64,000 bases of DNA, taken from positions 124,001 to 188,000 of the forward strand of contig FONB01000005.1 of NCBI GenBank assembly GCA_900112785.1, written 5' to 3'. Shown in pieces: positions 36,735 through 46,248 of this stretch; within the stretch, counting starts at the first letter, position 1, and every line of letters begins with the position of its first letter. Made by a program: the position numbers and the translations under genes. The notes beneath the pieces are model-generated. The model was not told the DNA's origin, searched no databases, and saw only the letters and a list, made by a program, of their open reading frames with translations. The stretch is from Phytobacter palmae. GTDB lineage: Bacteria > Pseudomonadota > Gammaproteobacteria > Enterobacterales > Enterobacteriaceae.

Positions 36735-37852
36735 GTTTCGCCCAACAGCTGATTGACTGGCGGCGTGAGTTGCATCAGTACCCGGAACTGTCATTACAGG
36801 AGTTTGAAACCAGCCGCCGGGTCAGTCACTGGCTCGAAAATGCGGGTCTGCGTCTGGTGCCGACCACACTGCCTACGGGCGTGGTCGCGGAGGTGGGCAG
36901 TGGCGACAAAGTGATTGCCCTGCGTGCGGACATCGATGCCTTGCCGATTGACGAAGCGGTCGACGTACCTTACGCCTCACGCAATAAAGGGGTGATGCAT
37001 GCCTGTGGTCACGACATTCATACCAGCGTCATGCTCGGCGCAGCGCTGCTGCTAAAAGAGAGAGAATCTGCCTTACCGGGACGCGTGCGCCTCATCTTCC
37101 AGCCTGCTGAGGAAAACTTTGGCGGAGCAAAGCGGCTCATTCAGGCAGGGGTGCTAAACGGTGTCAGCGCCATTTTTGGCATGCATAATGAGCCGGGCCT
37201 GCCTGTGGGGACTTTCGCCACGCGCGGCGGCCCGTTTTATGCCAATGTTGACCGCTTTGTATTACAGGTCGGCGGTAAAGGGGCTCACGCCGCGCGCCCT
37301 CATGAAGGCAGTGACGCCATCCTGCTTGCCAGCCAGCTTGTGGTTGCGCTGCAAACCATCGCCAGTCGTAATGTAAATACGCTGGACTCGGTAGTGCTGA
37401 GTGTTACGCGTATACAGGGTGGGAATACCTGGAATGTGCTGCCGGAACAGGTTGAACTGGAAGGCACGCTGCGCACACACCGTACTGAGGTCCGTGAGCA
37501 GGTAAAAGCCCGCGTCAATGATATTGCCGCCGGACTGGCCCGCGCCTTTGATGCGCAAATTACCGTTCACTGGTACGAAGGCCCCTCGGCGCTGGTCAAC
37601 GATGAACGCTGGGCAGCTTTTACCCGCGACGTTGCAGACTGGCATGGCTATGACACGCAAGTGGCACAGTTGCATATGGGTGGGGAAGATTTTGCGGTCT
37701 ATCTCGAACATATTCCTGGCGCATTCGTGAGTATCGGCAGCGCCAGTGAATATGGCTTGCATCATCCGTCGTTTAATCCCGACGAAGCATTAATCGAAGA
37801 CGCCGCTCGCTATTTCGCGTTGCTGGCGGAAAAAGCCTTACTCCAGCCATAA
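36731..37852 (+). CDS. M20-family amidohydrolase (YxeP/SndA-like deacetylase)
   Basis: 373 residues. M20D peptidase motifs: ACGHDIHTS (metal ligands), PAEENFGG with paired glutamates, GMHNEPGLPVG and a C-terminal GLHHPSF histidine. Homologues YxeP and SndA remove the N-acetyl group from N-acetyl-cysteine derivatives; YtnL-type enzymes act similarly. Its start overlaps the monooxygenase stop. With the N-acetyltransferase and second monooxygenase in the same operon, an acetylate-cleave-deacetylate route for S-substituted cysteine is plausible. Confidence 0.85.
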   Translation: MSFAQQLIDWRRELHQYPELSLQEFETSRRVSHWLENAGLRLVPTTLPTGVVAEVGSGDKVIALRADIDALPIDEAVDVPYASRNKGVMHACGHDIHTSVMLGAALLLKERESALPGRVRLIFQPAEENFGGAKRLIQAGVLNGVSAIFGMHNEPGLPVGTFATRGGPFYANVDRFVLQVGGKGAHAARPHEGSDAILLASQLVVALQTIASRNVNTLDSVVLSVTRIQGGNTWNVLPEQVELEGTLRTHRTEVREQVKARVNDIAAGLARAFDAQITVHWYEGPSALVNDERWAAFTRDVADWHGYDTQVAQLHMGGEDFAVYLEHIPGAFVSIGSASEYGLHHPSFNPDEALIEDAARYFALLAEKALLQP

Positions 37853-37916
37853 CGGAAAAAAAAGAACCTGGGGCGAAAGCTCCGGGGAATCTGTTGCCTG
37901 AAAATGAGGATGGATT

Positions 37917-39233
37917 ATGTCACAAGCTCGTCAATTGCGCCTGGGTACGATATTGCATGGCGCATCCGGAAATATGTCTGCCTGGCGACACCCGGCGGCT
38001 AAAGCTGATGCCAGTATTAATTTTAACTTTGTCCGGGAAACGGCGTTAAAAGCAGAAGAGGGGAAGCTTGATTTTTTATTTGTCGCCGACGGTTTATATA
38101 TTAATGAAAAATCCATACCCCATTTTCTCAACCGTTTTGAACCCATCACCGTTTTATCGGCACTGGCGAGTGTCACCCGCCATTTAGGGTTGGTTGGCAC
38201 GCTTTCCACGTCTTATAGCGAACCTTTCACCGTAGCCCGTCAGTTCGCCAGCCTCGACCATTTAAGCAATGGGCGCGCAGGCTGGAACGTCGTCACCTCG
38301 CCGCTGGAGGGCTCGGCAAAGAACTTCTCCCGCCAGCAGCATCCGGAACACGCATTGCGTTACCGTATTGCCGACGAGTACCTTGAGGTAGTGAAAGGGC
38401 TGTGGGACTCCTGGGAAGAGGATGCCTTTATTCGTGACAAAACCACCGGACAATTCTTTGACCCGAATAAACTGCATACGCTTAATCATCACGGTGATTT
38501 TTTCCAGGTCGCCGGGCCGTTGAATATTGGCCGCACGCCGCAGGGACGGCCCATTATATTTCAGGCGGGTGCTTCTGACGATGGGAAAAAATTAGCAGCC
38601 CGACACGCCGATGCTATTTTTACCCACCATGATACGCTTGATGAGGCCAAACATTTTTATCGCGATGTTAAAGCACAACTGATTAAAAATGGCCGTCGGG
38701 AAGATGAATTACATATTTTCCAGGGCGTCAGCGTGATTGTCGGTGATGACGCGCAGGACGCAGAGCAGCAATACCAGACCACGGCGGCGCTGGTCTCCAT
38801 TCAGGATGCACTCAATTACCTCGGACGCTATTTCGAACATCACGATTTTAGCCAGTACCCGCTGGACGAACCTTTCCCGGATATTGGCACCCTGGGGCAA
38901 AACAGCTTTCGCAGTACCACCGATGAAATCAAACGCCATGCCCGCGAGCGCCACCTGACGCTGCGTCAGGTGGCGCTGGAAGCGGCCTCGCCGCGCCCGC
39001 GTTTTTCCGGTACGCCGCAACAGGTGGCAGATGGCCTGCAACAGTGGTTCGAAGAGCAGGCAGCCGACGGTTTTATTATCCAGGGCGGCACGCCGGATAC
39101 CTTCCCGCGCTTTGTCGACACCGTGGTGCCGATTCTGCAGGCTCGTGGCCTGTTCCGTAAGGAATATCCCGGCACGACCCTGCGCGAAAGTCTTGGCTTG
39201 CAACAACCTGCGAATCAATTCACAAAACGATAA
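37917..39233 (+). CDS. NtaA/SnaA/DszA-family flavin monooxygenase (YxeK-like)
   Basis: 438 residues. Class hallmarks include [17 protein letters not shown] (about residue 115), SARNFS-like GSAKNFS and an [11 protein letters not shown] segment. Members are FMNH2-dependent and oxidise C-S or C-N centres. YxeK and CmoJ of this family cleave S-(2-succino)cysteine or S-alkyl-cysteine after N-acetylation. TGAGGAT precedes the start. A reductase gene is not adjacent; yddH (46595-47167) is a flavin reductase-like gene nearby, but a link is speculative. Confidence 0.88.
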   Translation: MSQARQLRLGTILHGASGNMSAWRHPAAKADASINFNFVRETALKAEEGKLDFLFVADGLYINEKSIPHFLNRFEPITVLSALASVTRHLGLVGTLSTSYSEPFTVARQFASLDHLSNGRAGWNVVTSPLEGSAKNFSRQQHPEHALRYRIADEYLEVVKGLWDSWEEDAFIRDKTTGQFFDPNKLHTLNHHGDFFQVAGPLNIGRTPQGRPIIFQAGASDDGKKLAARHADAIFTHHDTLDEAKHFYRDVKAQLIKNGRREDELHIFQGVSVIVGDDAQDAEQQYQTTAALVSIQDALNYLGRYFEHHDFSQYPLDEPFPDIGTLGQNSFRSTTDEIKRHARERHLTLRQVALEAASPRPRFSGTPQQVADGLQQWFEEQAADGFIIQGGTPDTFPRFVDTVVPILQARGLFRKEYPGTTLRESLGLQQPANQFTKR

Positions 39234-39245
39234 AGAGAATACGCT

Positions 39246-40178
39246 ATGCAGAAATCATCGCTCCTCCTCGCTGTGACGCTGGCGTTCGCGCCGCTGGTTC
39301 AGGCCGGTGATGTCACGATTAATGGCACCGGCGTTAGCCTTGAAGCCAACAAAACACCTATTAATACGCCGCGCAATGCAGACGCAGTGGCGCAGTTGCC
39401 AAAAGATTATCATTTTGCGGTGCCAGGAAAATTTACGGTGGCGGTGGCCGCGCTTAATTCACCGCCGCTGACCGTATTTTCTGATGACAACAAAACCCTG
39501 CTCGGCAGCGAGGTGGATATCGCCCGTCTGGTTGCCGACAGCCTTGGTCTGGAACTGAACGTGGTGCCGACTTCCTGGGAGGACTGGCCGCTGGGGGTGA
39601 CCTCCGGCAAATATGATGCAGCGATCAGCAATATTACCGTCACCAAAGCGCGCAAAGAGAAGTTTGATTTCGCCACATACCGCAAGGATTCCCTCGGCTT
39701 TTATGTGAAATCCAGTAGCCCAATCAAAGCCATTGAGAAGGCAGAGGACATCGCGGGGCTGCGTATCATCGTTGGCTCCGGTACCAATCAGGAGTCAATC
39801 CTGCTGGCATGGAATGCGGAAAACGAAAAGAAAGGGCTCAAACCGTTCACGCCGGTTTACACCAAAGATGATGCCGCACAGACGCTGGCACTCCAGTCCG
39901 GGCGCGCGGATGCTTTTTTTGGTCCGAATGTGATCGGCGCCTGGAAAGCCGCGCTGACCAACAAAACTCGCCTCGTGGGCAGTGTGGATGGCGGCTGGCC
40001 GAAAGCTGCGCATATCGCAGTCACACTCAGGAAAGGCAGCGGCCTGGCGGAGCCAGTACAGATTGCGCTTAATGGCGTCATTAAAAATGGCGATTATGAA
40101 AAAGTACTCAACCGCTGGGGTGAGGGGGTGGAGAAAATCCCGGCTTCTGAAATCAACCCTGCAGGCCTCGGCGACTAA
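39246..40178 (+). CDS. Amino-acid ABC transporter periplasmic binding protein (YxeM-like)
   Basis: 310 residues with a signal peptide ending PLVQA-G (about residue 20). Family 3 solute-binding protein (SEVDIARLVADSLGLELNVVPTSW and YDAAISNITVTKARKEKFDFA). Its position between monooxygenase and transporter genes indicates uptake of a cysteine derivative, as proposed for YxeM/TcyJ. Homology gives only the amino-acid class; the ligand is inference. Confidence 0.88.
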   Translation: MQKSSLLLAVTLAFAPLVQAGDVTINGTGVSLEANKTPINTPRNADAVAQLPKDYHFAVPGKFTVAVAALNSPPLTVFSDDNKTLLGSEVDIARLVADSLGLELNVVPTSWEDWPLGVTSGKYDAAISNITVTKARKEKFDFATYRKDSLGFYVKSSSPIKAIEKAEDIAGLRIIVGSGTNQESILLAWNAENEKKGLKPFTPVYTKDDAAQTLALQSGRADAFFGPNVIGAWKAALTNKTRLVGSVDGGWPKAAHIAVTLRKGSGLAEPVQIALNGVIKNGDYEKVLNRWGEGVEKIPASEINPAGLGD

Positions 40179-40188
40179 GGAGGCGCAA

Positions 40189-40698
40189 ATGAAAGAACGT
40201 TTCCGTGATATCTCCCCCGACGCACCGGAGTTACAGCCTGTGATTAACGGTCTGTTTGGCGAATATGCCGCCCGTTATGGCGACTACTTCTCCAAAGACG
40301 CCGAGGTGGAATTAACCGAGTGGTATCTGCCGCCGCAGGGGCTCTTTATTGTGCTGGAGCGTGACGGAGAAATTATCGCCACCGGCGCGTACAAACCGAA
40401 AGACGCCCACACTGCGGAAATCAAACGGATCTGGACGCAGCGCGCCCTGCGCAAGCAGGGGCTTGCCAGGAGAGTGTTAACCGAGCTGGAGCGCCGCGCG
40501 GTCCTTGCGGGATACAGCCGCATTTTTTTGACCACCGGATTTCGCCAGCCGGAAGCCGTGCAGCTCTATCTCCGTCAGGGGTATGAAGCGCAGTTCGATC
40601 TCACGCGTGATCCGGAGGAATACAGCCAGCCGCCGTTCGATGGCCGCCTGCGGTTTACCAGGACCTTAGCGGTCGACACACTCAGTAAAACTGCCTGA
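40189..40698 (+). CDS. GNAT N-acetyltransferase (YxeL/SnaB-like)
   Basis: 169 residues from the ATG at 40189, which has AGGAGG upstream. GNAT motif A is seen as IWTQRALRKQGLARRVLTELE (about residues 84-104), and motif B in GFRQPEAVQLYLRQGYE. In the yxe pathway the enzyme N-acetylates the imported S-substituted cysteine to commit it to oxidative cleavage. Located inside the transporter block, as in Bacillus operons. Confidence 0.86.
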   Translation: MKERFRDISPDAPELQPVINGLFGEYAARYGDYFSKDAEVELTEWYLPPQGLFIVLERDGEIIATGAYKPKDAHTAEIKRIWTQRALRKQGLARRVLTELERRAVLAGYSRIFLTTGFRQPEAVQLYLRQGYEAQFDLTRDPEEYSQPPFDGRLRFTRTLAVDTLSKTA

Positions 40699-40707
40699 GG
40701 GATAATC

Positions 40708-41631
40708 ATGAAAACGACAGAGTCTGTCAAAGTCGTCCCTGCACGCTACCCAATGCGTATCGTCGGGGCCGTTATCGCGTTGCTGGTTCTGGCGATAGTG
40801 GTTCAGTCCGTCGCCTTTAACCCACGCTGGGAGTGGCGCGTCTTTGCCCGCTGGTTCTTCGATCCCGTTATCCTGGAGGGGCTTGGCCAGACGCTGTTAC
40901 TCACACTACTCGGTACGACATTAAGTATTGTCTTTGGCGGCGTACTGGCGCTGGCGCGGTTGTCAGGCTCCTGGCTATTGAGCAGCCTGGCGTGGAGCTA
41001 TATCTGGCTGTTTCGCTCGTTGCCGCTGATAGTGGTGCTTATTATTCTCTACAACTTCTCTTATCTCTACGACACGCTGACGATTGGCATTCCGTTTACG
41101 CATCTGAGCTGGGCGCATTACGAAACGGTTAATGTTCTGGGGCAATTTTCCACAGCGGTGGTTGGTCTGACGCTGGTACAGAGCGCTTATACAGCGGAAA
41201 TTATTCGCGGCGGCTTTTTAGGGGTCGACCACGGGCAGTATGAGGCCGCTGCCGCATTAGGGTTATCGGCCTGGCGACGCACCCTGCGCATTATTCTGCC
41301 GCAGGCGCTGCGGACCATTTTGCCGTCCGGATTTAATGAAATTATCAGTCTCGCCAAGGGAACGGCGATGGTTTATGTGCTGGCGATGCCGGAACTGTTT
41401 TATACCATTCAGATGATCTACAACCGCACCCAGGAGGTGATCCCGCTACTGATGGTAGGCGCCGTGTGGTATCTGGTGATTACCAGTGTTCTGTCGGTTA
41501 TTCAATACATGGTGGAGCGCTGGCTTGCCCGAAGCGAACGTCGATCCGCCGTCAATTCTGCCCGGGGGCGAGTCACAACACCTGCCCGTGTAGCGCAACC
41601 ACAGGAGCCGATTCATGCCAGCCTCTCTTAA
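40708..41631 (+). CDS. Amino-acid ABC transporter permease (YxeN-like)
   Basis: 307 residues of the HisM/GlnP type, with five or six helices and the EAA loop YEAAAALGLSAWRRTLRIILPQ near residue 175. A single permease gene implies a homodimer. The C-terminal ~35 residues are hydrophilic. It overlaps the ATPase gene by 17 bases. Confidence 0.88.
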   Translation: MKTTESVKVVPARYPMRIVGAVIALLVLAIVVQSVAFNPRWEWRVFARWFFDPVILEGLGQTLLLTLLGTTLSIVFGGVLALARLSGSWLLSSLAWSYIWLFRSLPLIVVLIILYNFSYLYDTLTIGIPFTHLSWAHYETVNVLGQFSTAVVGLTLVQSAYTAEIIRGGFLGVDHGQYEAAAALGLSAWRRTLRIILPQALRTILPSGFNEIISLAKGTAMVYVLAMPELFYTIQMIYNRTQEVIPLLMVGAVWYLVITSVLSVIQYMVERWLARSERRSAVNSARGRVTTPARVAQPQEPIHASLS

Positions 41632-42388
41632 TGGTCATATTTCGATTACCGGCGTCAGTAAATACTTTGGTCGCCATAAGGCGCTGGACAATGTGTCGCT
41701 TGAGATCCCTCCAGGCAGCGTTACCGTGATTCTCGGCCCTTCCGGTTCCGGGAAGTCGACACTTCTGCGCGCAATTAATCACCTGGAGCGCGTCGATGAG
41801 GGGTTTATCCAGATTGATGGCGACTACATTGGCTATCGCCGCAAAGGGGATAAGCTTTATGAGCTCAAAGAGCGGGAGATCCTGCGCCAGCGGGTGAACG
41901 TGGGCTATGTATTCCAGAACTTCAATCTCTTCCCGCACCTCACGGTACTGGAAAATCTGACAGAAGCACCTGTGGCGCATCGACAGCTCAGCCGTAAGGA
42001 GGCCATCGCGCAGGCGTATCAGTTGCTGGATGTGGTGGGACTTCGCAATAAAGCGGATGCCTGGTCGCGCCATCTTTCCGGCGGGCAGCAGCAGCGTATT
42101 GCCATTGCCCGCGCGCTGGCGCTGCGCCCGCGGGTAATGTTATTCGATGAACCCACCTCCGCACTCGACCCGGAACTGGTTGGCGAAGTGCTGGATGTCA
42201 TCAAAAAACTGGCCCGTTCCGGTACAACCCTGGTGGTGGTTACGCACGAGATCGGTTTTGCCCGGGAAGTGGCAGATCAGGTGGTGTTTATGGTGGAGGG
42301 TAAAATTGTGGAGCAGGGCGACAGCGACAGCGTGCTCAATCATCCGCAGCACCCAAGAACGAGACAGTTTTTAGCGAAAGTTTTGTAA
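41615..42388 (+). CDS. Amino-acid ABC transporter ATPase (YxeO-like)
   Basis: 257 residues. Walker A GPSGSGKST (about residue 40), signature LSGGQQQRIAIARALAL, Walker B VMLFDEPTSALDPELVGEV, switch His in VVTHEIGF: the polar amino-acid (GlnQ/HisP) family. Last gene of the operon, followed by a terminator. Confidence 0.9.
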   Translation: MPASLNGHISITGVSKYFGRHKALDNVSLEIPPGSVTVILGPSGSGKSTLLRAINHLERVDEGFIQIDGDYIGYRRKGDKLYELKEREILRQRVNVGYVFQNFNLFPHLTVLENLTEAPVAHRQLSRKEAIAQAYQLLDVVGLRNKADAWSRHLSGGQQQRIAIARALALRPRVMLFDEPTSALDPELVGEVLDVIKKLARSGTTLVVVTHEIGFAREVADQVVFMVEGKIVEQGDSDSVLNHPQHPRTRQFLAKVL

Positions 42389-42456
42389 GAGAAAACGCTG
42401 CTTCGAAACTGGCGAAACGGCGTGGTGTTAAGAGCGCCGTCTTCGTACTGCTTTAC

Positions 42457-42485
42457 AAAAAGGCGGGAAGATCCCCGCCTTTATT
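42457..42485. terminator. Terminator between the sulfur operon and talarate dehydratase
   Basis: AAAGGCGGGG/CCCCGCCTTT-type stem (AAAAAGGCGGGAAGATCCCC...) with T-rich and A-rich flanks between two convergent genes. Confidence 0.85.
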
Positions 42486-42490
42486 ATCTG

Positions 42491-43687
42491 TTAAGGGCGT
42501 TTGCCAAATTCACAGCTTAGCTGAGTCCAGGCGCGCGCCTGTTCGCTCAGGGTGAAGCCCAGACCATGGCGGTCGGAGACGTACATGCGGCCATCGCGCA
42601 GTTCAAGCTGTTCGTTAAACAGCGGGTTTAACCATTCGAAGTGCTCCAGCCATGGTTCAAGCGGGTAAGCGGCAGAGAGATGCAGGTGCACTTCCATGGC
42701 AAAATGCGGTGCCAGTTTGCGGCCATGCTTCGCCGCCAGATCCATGATTTTCAGAAACGGAGAGATACCGCCAACGCGCGGCGCATCCGGCTGAACGAAG
42801 TCGCTGGCGTTACCCAGAATGAGCTGTTCGTGTTCGCGGAAACTGGTCAGCATTTCACCGGTCGCGATGGGGGTGTCCAGCGCGGCCGCCAGTTGGGCGT
42901 GACCTTCCACATCGTAGGCGTCCAGCGGCTCTTCAATCCAGATCAGATTGAACTGCTCCATTTTACGGCCCATGCGAATGGCGGTTTCGCGATCCCATTG
43001 CTGGTTCGCGTCAACCATCAGCGGGAAATCATCCCCCAGCGCTTCACGCACGGCGGTCAAACGACGGATATCTTCTCTGGTGTCCGGCTGACCGACTTTC
43101 AGTTTGATACCCCCGATACCGTTTTCACGGGAGATCACCACGTTTTTCAGGACCTGATCCAGCGGGGTGTGCAGGAAACCGCCGGAAGTGTTATAGCACT
43201 GCACGGAGTCACGGTGTGCGCCGAGCAGTTTTGCCAGCGGCAGGCCTGCGCGTTTTGCTTTCATATCCCAAAGCGCGATATCGATAGGGGAGATGGCCTG
43301 TACGGCCATGCCGCTGCGGCCTACGGATGCGCCTGCCCACAGCAGTTTGCTGTAAATTTTGTCGATATCGTTCGGGTCTTCGCCCAGCAGGTTGTCGGCA
43401 ATTTCTTTAGCGTGAGCATAAATCCCCTGGCCACCTGCGCGTTTGGAGTAACTGAAACCGACACCTTCGAAACCGTCACGGCTACGAATTTCCGCAATGA
43501 TAATGGCAACTTCGGTCAGCGGCTTCTGACGACCGGTCAGCACTTTCGCATCACTTACGGGGGTTGCCAGCGGCAGGATCGCCAGGGAGAGTTTTACCCA
43601 CTCGATACGGTCGCCGGTTTCGGCAGCAGTTTTTACACCCTGCGCTTTGGCATAAGTTACGGCAGCGGAATTGGCACTTACGGTCAT
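42491..43687 (-). CDS. L-talarate / galactarate dehydratase
   Basis: 398 residues, enolase superfamily, almost identical to Salmonella STM3697 (TalrD/GalrD). Catalytic set visible: Lys195/Lys197 in KLKVG, metal ligands Asp226, Glu252, Glu278, and His328. It dehydrates L-talarate or galactarate to 5-keto-4-deoxy-D-glucarate. No transporter or downstream aldolase is adjacent, unlike complete garD-type clusters, so the product must enter the GarL/KdgD route elsewhere. Divergent from a LacI-family gene with matching palindromes between them. Confidence 0.93.
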   Translation of the reverse strand: MTVSANSAAVTYAKAQGVKTAAETGDRIEWVKLSLAILPLATPVSDAKVLTGRQKPLTEVAIIIAEIRSRDGFEGVGFSYSKRAGGQGIYAHAKEIADNLLGEDPNDIDKIYSKLLWAGASVGRSGMAVQAISPIDIALWDMKAKRAGLPLAKLLGAHRDSVQCYNTSGGFLHTPLDQVLKNVVISRENGIGGIKLKVGQPDTREDIRRLTAVREALGDDFPLMVDANQQWDRETAIRMGRKMEQFNLIWIEEPLDAYDVEGHAQLAAALDTPIATGEMLTSFREHEQLILGNASDFVQPDAPRVGGISPFLKIMDLAAKHGRKLAPHFAMEVHLHLSAAYPLEPWLEHFEWLNPLFNEQLELRDGRMYVSDRHGLGFTLSEQARAWTQLSCEFGKRP

Positions 43688-43711
43688 GATTGACTCCTGT
43701 GAACAGTATAA

Positions 43712-43727
43712 ATGTTTGCGCTAACAT
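43712..43727. promoter_or_regulatory. LacI/GntR-type operator candidate 1
   Basis: ATGTTTGCGCTAACAT: 14 of 16 positions are self-complementary, resembling the GntR-type ATGTTA-N4-TAACAT operator. It is 25 bases upstream of the dehydratase start. Confidence 0.6.
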
Positions 43728-43854
43728 TATTGGTTTATTCAGGGAGAGACTGCCAGTGATTTACTGTCAATATGTAAAATTGATCACAATAATAGACTCA
43801 GAAGGTGGCTTTACCGGCCCAGGACTCACGCTTTCTGACACTGTCGAGTTTAAT

Positions 43855-43870
43855 ATGATATCGCTAACAC
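43855..43870. promoter_or_regulatory. LacI/GntR-type operator candidate 2
   Basis: ATGATATCGCTAACAC shares the CGCTAACA half-site and ATG edge of candidate 1. It is 128 bases downstream of candidate 1 and 125 bases before the LacI-family gene. Confidence 0.45.
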
Positions 43871-43994
43871 CGTGTCCGGATTCTATTTTTAACTTGCTGA
43901 TTTTAAAGCTTCTGTAAAATTACGACAGAGATGCAAATTCAGCTAACAAATCGCTTATAATCTCTGACACAAAAATAAGCCGTTGTGAGTTCAC

Positions 43995-45008
43995 ATGTCG
44001 AAAACCTCTCGTCCTGCGCCGCCTCGCGCACCCACATTAGAAGATGTCGCCCGCGCGGCAGGATTGTCATCCATGACCGTCAGCCGGGCGCTGAACACGC
44101 CGCAACTGGTGCGCCCTAAAACCGTGGAAAAAGTACTGGCGGCGGTCAAGGCCACCGGGTATATCCCCAATGCGCTGGCCGGTGGCCTGGCGTCCCGGCG
44201 CAGCAAGCTGATTGCTGTGGTGGTACCGCAAATCAATAACAGTATGTTCGTCGATACCATTCAGTCGATAAGCGATGAGCTGGCGGTACGCGGTTATCAG
44301 ATGCTGCTGTGTGTGGCGGGTTATGCCCAGCAAACTGAGGCGGAGCTGGTCGCCACAGTCTTGTCGCGTCGTCCGGACGGCATTGTCCTGACGGGGATTC
44401 ACCACTCGACGGAATTAAAGCGTGTGATCCTCAATGCCAGCGTACCGGTGGTGGAAATCTGGGATCTCACCCCCACGCCACTGGATATGCTGGTGGGCTT
44501 TTCCCATGAAAAAGTGGGGGAGGCGACGGCAGATTATTTGCTGCGTAAAGGTTATAAACGGCCTGGCTTGCTCTGGACGGTGGATAATCGCGCAGCGCTG
44601 CGTAAAAACGGCCTGTGCGAGGCGCTGGCGCGTAATGACATTCACAAGCCTGCCCATGTCGATGTCTCGCTTCCGGCGCGTTTCGCCTCAGGACGGCAGG
44701 GGCTGCGCGACTTGCTGAAAAAGGGCAGTTTCGATGTGATTGTCTGCAGTTCGGATACTCTTGCGCAAGGGGCGATTGTCGAAGCACAGGCCAGCGGGTT
44801 ACGGGTACCGCAGGATCTGGCGGTAATCGGTTTTGGCGATCTGGATTTTGCCGCCGATACCTGTCCCTCCATCACGACGGTCAGCGTCGATCGGCAGATC
44901 ATCGGTCAGCGTGCCGCCACGCTGCTGGCGGACCGCATTGAAGGGCTGCCCCAGGAAGAAACTATTGTGGATATTGGTTTTCATTTTGTAGAAAGGGAAT
45001 CGGCGTAA
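43995..45008 (+). CDS. LacI-family transcriptional regulator (GntR-like)
   Basis: 337 residues. The helix-turn-helix is shifted inward (TLEDVARAAGLSSMTVSRALN, about residues 15-35) with a hinge helix (IPNALAGGLASRRS), followed by a periplasmic-binding-protein-like effector domain. It is closest in look to gluconate-type GntR/IdnR repressors. Divergent arrangement with the talarate dehydratase and two matching palindromes suggests it controls that gene; the inducer is presumably an acid sugar. A P-loop kinase gene starts 4 bases after its stop. Confidence 0.88.
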   Translation: MSKTSRPAPPRAPTLEDVARAAGLSSMTVSRALNTPQLVRPKTVEKVLAAVKATGYIPNALAGGLASRRSKLIAVVVPQINNSMFVDTIQSISDELAVRGYQMLLCVAGYAQQTEAELVATVLSRRPDGIVLTGIHHSTELKRVILNASVPVVEIWDLTPTPLDMLVGFSHEKVGEATADYLLRKGYKRPGLLWTVDNRAALRKNGLCEALARNDIHKPAHVDVSLPARFASGRQGLRDLLKKGSFDVIVCSSDTLAQGAIVEAQASGLRVPQDLAVIGFGDLDFAADTCPSITTVSVDRQIIGQRAATLLADRIEGLPQEETIVDIGFHFVERESA

Positions 45009-45012
45009 TCAT

Positions 45013-45543
45013 ATGAAAATTAATGTGATCGGCACAAGCGGCAGCGGTAAAAGCACGCTTTCGCGGCGGCTGGCCGCGCAGCTTAATGTGCCCTATATCG
45101 AAATGGACAGGCTTTACTGGCTGCCCGAGTGGCAAGGGCGCAGTGATGAGGATTTCTACGCATTGCTGGAAGAGGCGCTGAATGCCACCCCCGGCTGGGT
45201 ACTGGATGGCAATTACAACCGATCCCGCCCAATCAAATGGCGGGATGTTGATCTGGTTGTCTGGGTGGATTACGGTTTCTGGCGCACCCTGCGCCAGGCG
45301 GTTATTCGGGTTGTTCGCCGGGCCTGGCAGGGAAAAGAGCTTTGGCCGGGCACAGGTAATAGGGAAAGCTTCCGCCGCGCATTCTTTAGCCGCGAGTCAA
45401 TCCTCATCTGGACATTAAAAACCTGGCGCAATAACCGGGTGCGTTACGCTGCCGATATGGCGAATCCGCAGTATCAGCACATCCGCTTTGTCCGTCTAAC
45501 CCATCCGGATCAGGTCGATACCTTTCTTGCCAGTTTGACGTAG
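45013..45543 (+). CDS. P-loop adenylate kinase-like protein (FlaR/topology-modulation family)
   Basis: 176 residues. Walker A is GTSGSGKST (about residues 7-15), with the downstream EMDRLYWLPEWQ and VLDGNY segments of the so-called DNA topology modulation (FlaR-like) kinase family. A nucleoside- or small-molecule kinase role is expected but no substrate is known. It begins just after the LacI gene and is probably co-transcribed. Confidence 0.8.
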   Translation: MKINVIGTSGSGKSTLSRRLAAQLNVPYIEMDRLYWLPEWQGRSDEDFYALLEEALNATPGWVLDGNYNRSRPIKWRDVDLVVWVDYGFWRTLRQAVIRVVRRAWQGKELWPGTGNRESFRRAFFSRESILIWTLKTWRNNRVRYAADMANPQYQHIRFVRLTHPDQVDTFLASLT

Positions 45544-45575
45544 ACTTACTGTTCACTCGCAAGAAAGGAGGTCGT

Positions 45576-46193
45576 ATGATCACCGTTTATGGCGCACCCG
45601 GCTGGGGTTCAGCCATCAGTGAGCTGATGTTGACGCTGGCGGATATTCCTTATCAGTTTGAGAATGTTGAGGGATTCGATTCGCCGGGGCACAGCCAGGA
45701 AAAATTACTGAAACTCAACCCGCTTTGCCAGGTGCCTACACTGCAACTTGACGATGGCAGCATCATGACGGAATCGGCTGCCATTGCGCTAATGATCCTT
45801 GATGAACGCCCGGATCTGGCACCGCCCTCCGGCACACCTGAACGTAATCAGTTCTGGCGGCTGTTGGTCTGGCTGGTGGCAAATGTTTACCCGACATTCA
45901 CCTATGCCGACTATCCCGAACGGTTTGTTCCCGATGCAGCGGATCAACTGCGCGAGCGCTGTATAACGTATCGTAAATCACTCTATCTCTGGCTTGAACA
46001 GCAGTTACAAGCTACGCCGTACGCGTTTGGCGAACAGCTGACTTTGTTGGATATCTATATCTGTGTGATACGAACCTGGGGACCACGGCACGACTGGTTT
46101 AAGGAGAATACGCCCAAAATCGCCGCCATTGCCGATGCGGTTTGCGCCGTGGAGAAGCTGCAGCCTGTTTTGCGCCGTAACGACATTATTTGA
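45576..46193 (+). CDS. yncG: Glutathione S-transferase-like protein YncG
   Basis: 205 residues, the same length as K-12 YncG. Thioredoxin-like N-terminal domain with the cis-Pro segment CQVPTLQLDDGSIMTESAAI (about 52-70) and an all-helical C-terminal domain. The expected active-site Ser/Cys is replaced by WGS near residue 10. Substrate unknown. AAAGGAGG precedes the ATG. Confidence 0.93.
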   Translation: MITVYGAPGWGSAISELMLTLADIPYQFENVEGFDSPGHSQEKLLKLNPLCQVPTLQLDDGSIMTESAAIALMILDERPDLAPPSGTPERNQFWRLLVWLVANVYPTFTYADYPERFVPDAADQLRERCITYRKSLYLWLEQQLQATPYAFGEQLTLLDIYICVIRTWGPRHDWFKENTPKIAAIADAVCAVEKLQPVLRRNDII

Positions 46194-46248
46194 TAACCGG
46201 TGCTTTTTCAGTGTGGTAGGTTGATAGGCCCATAACAAGGAGCACACC

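Noticed and set aside
42641..43693. 350-codon plus-strand frame opposite talarate dehydratase
   Set aside because: The dehydratase on the minus strand has all catalytic residues; the antisense protein has no recognisable features.
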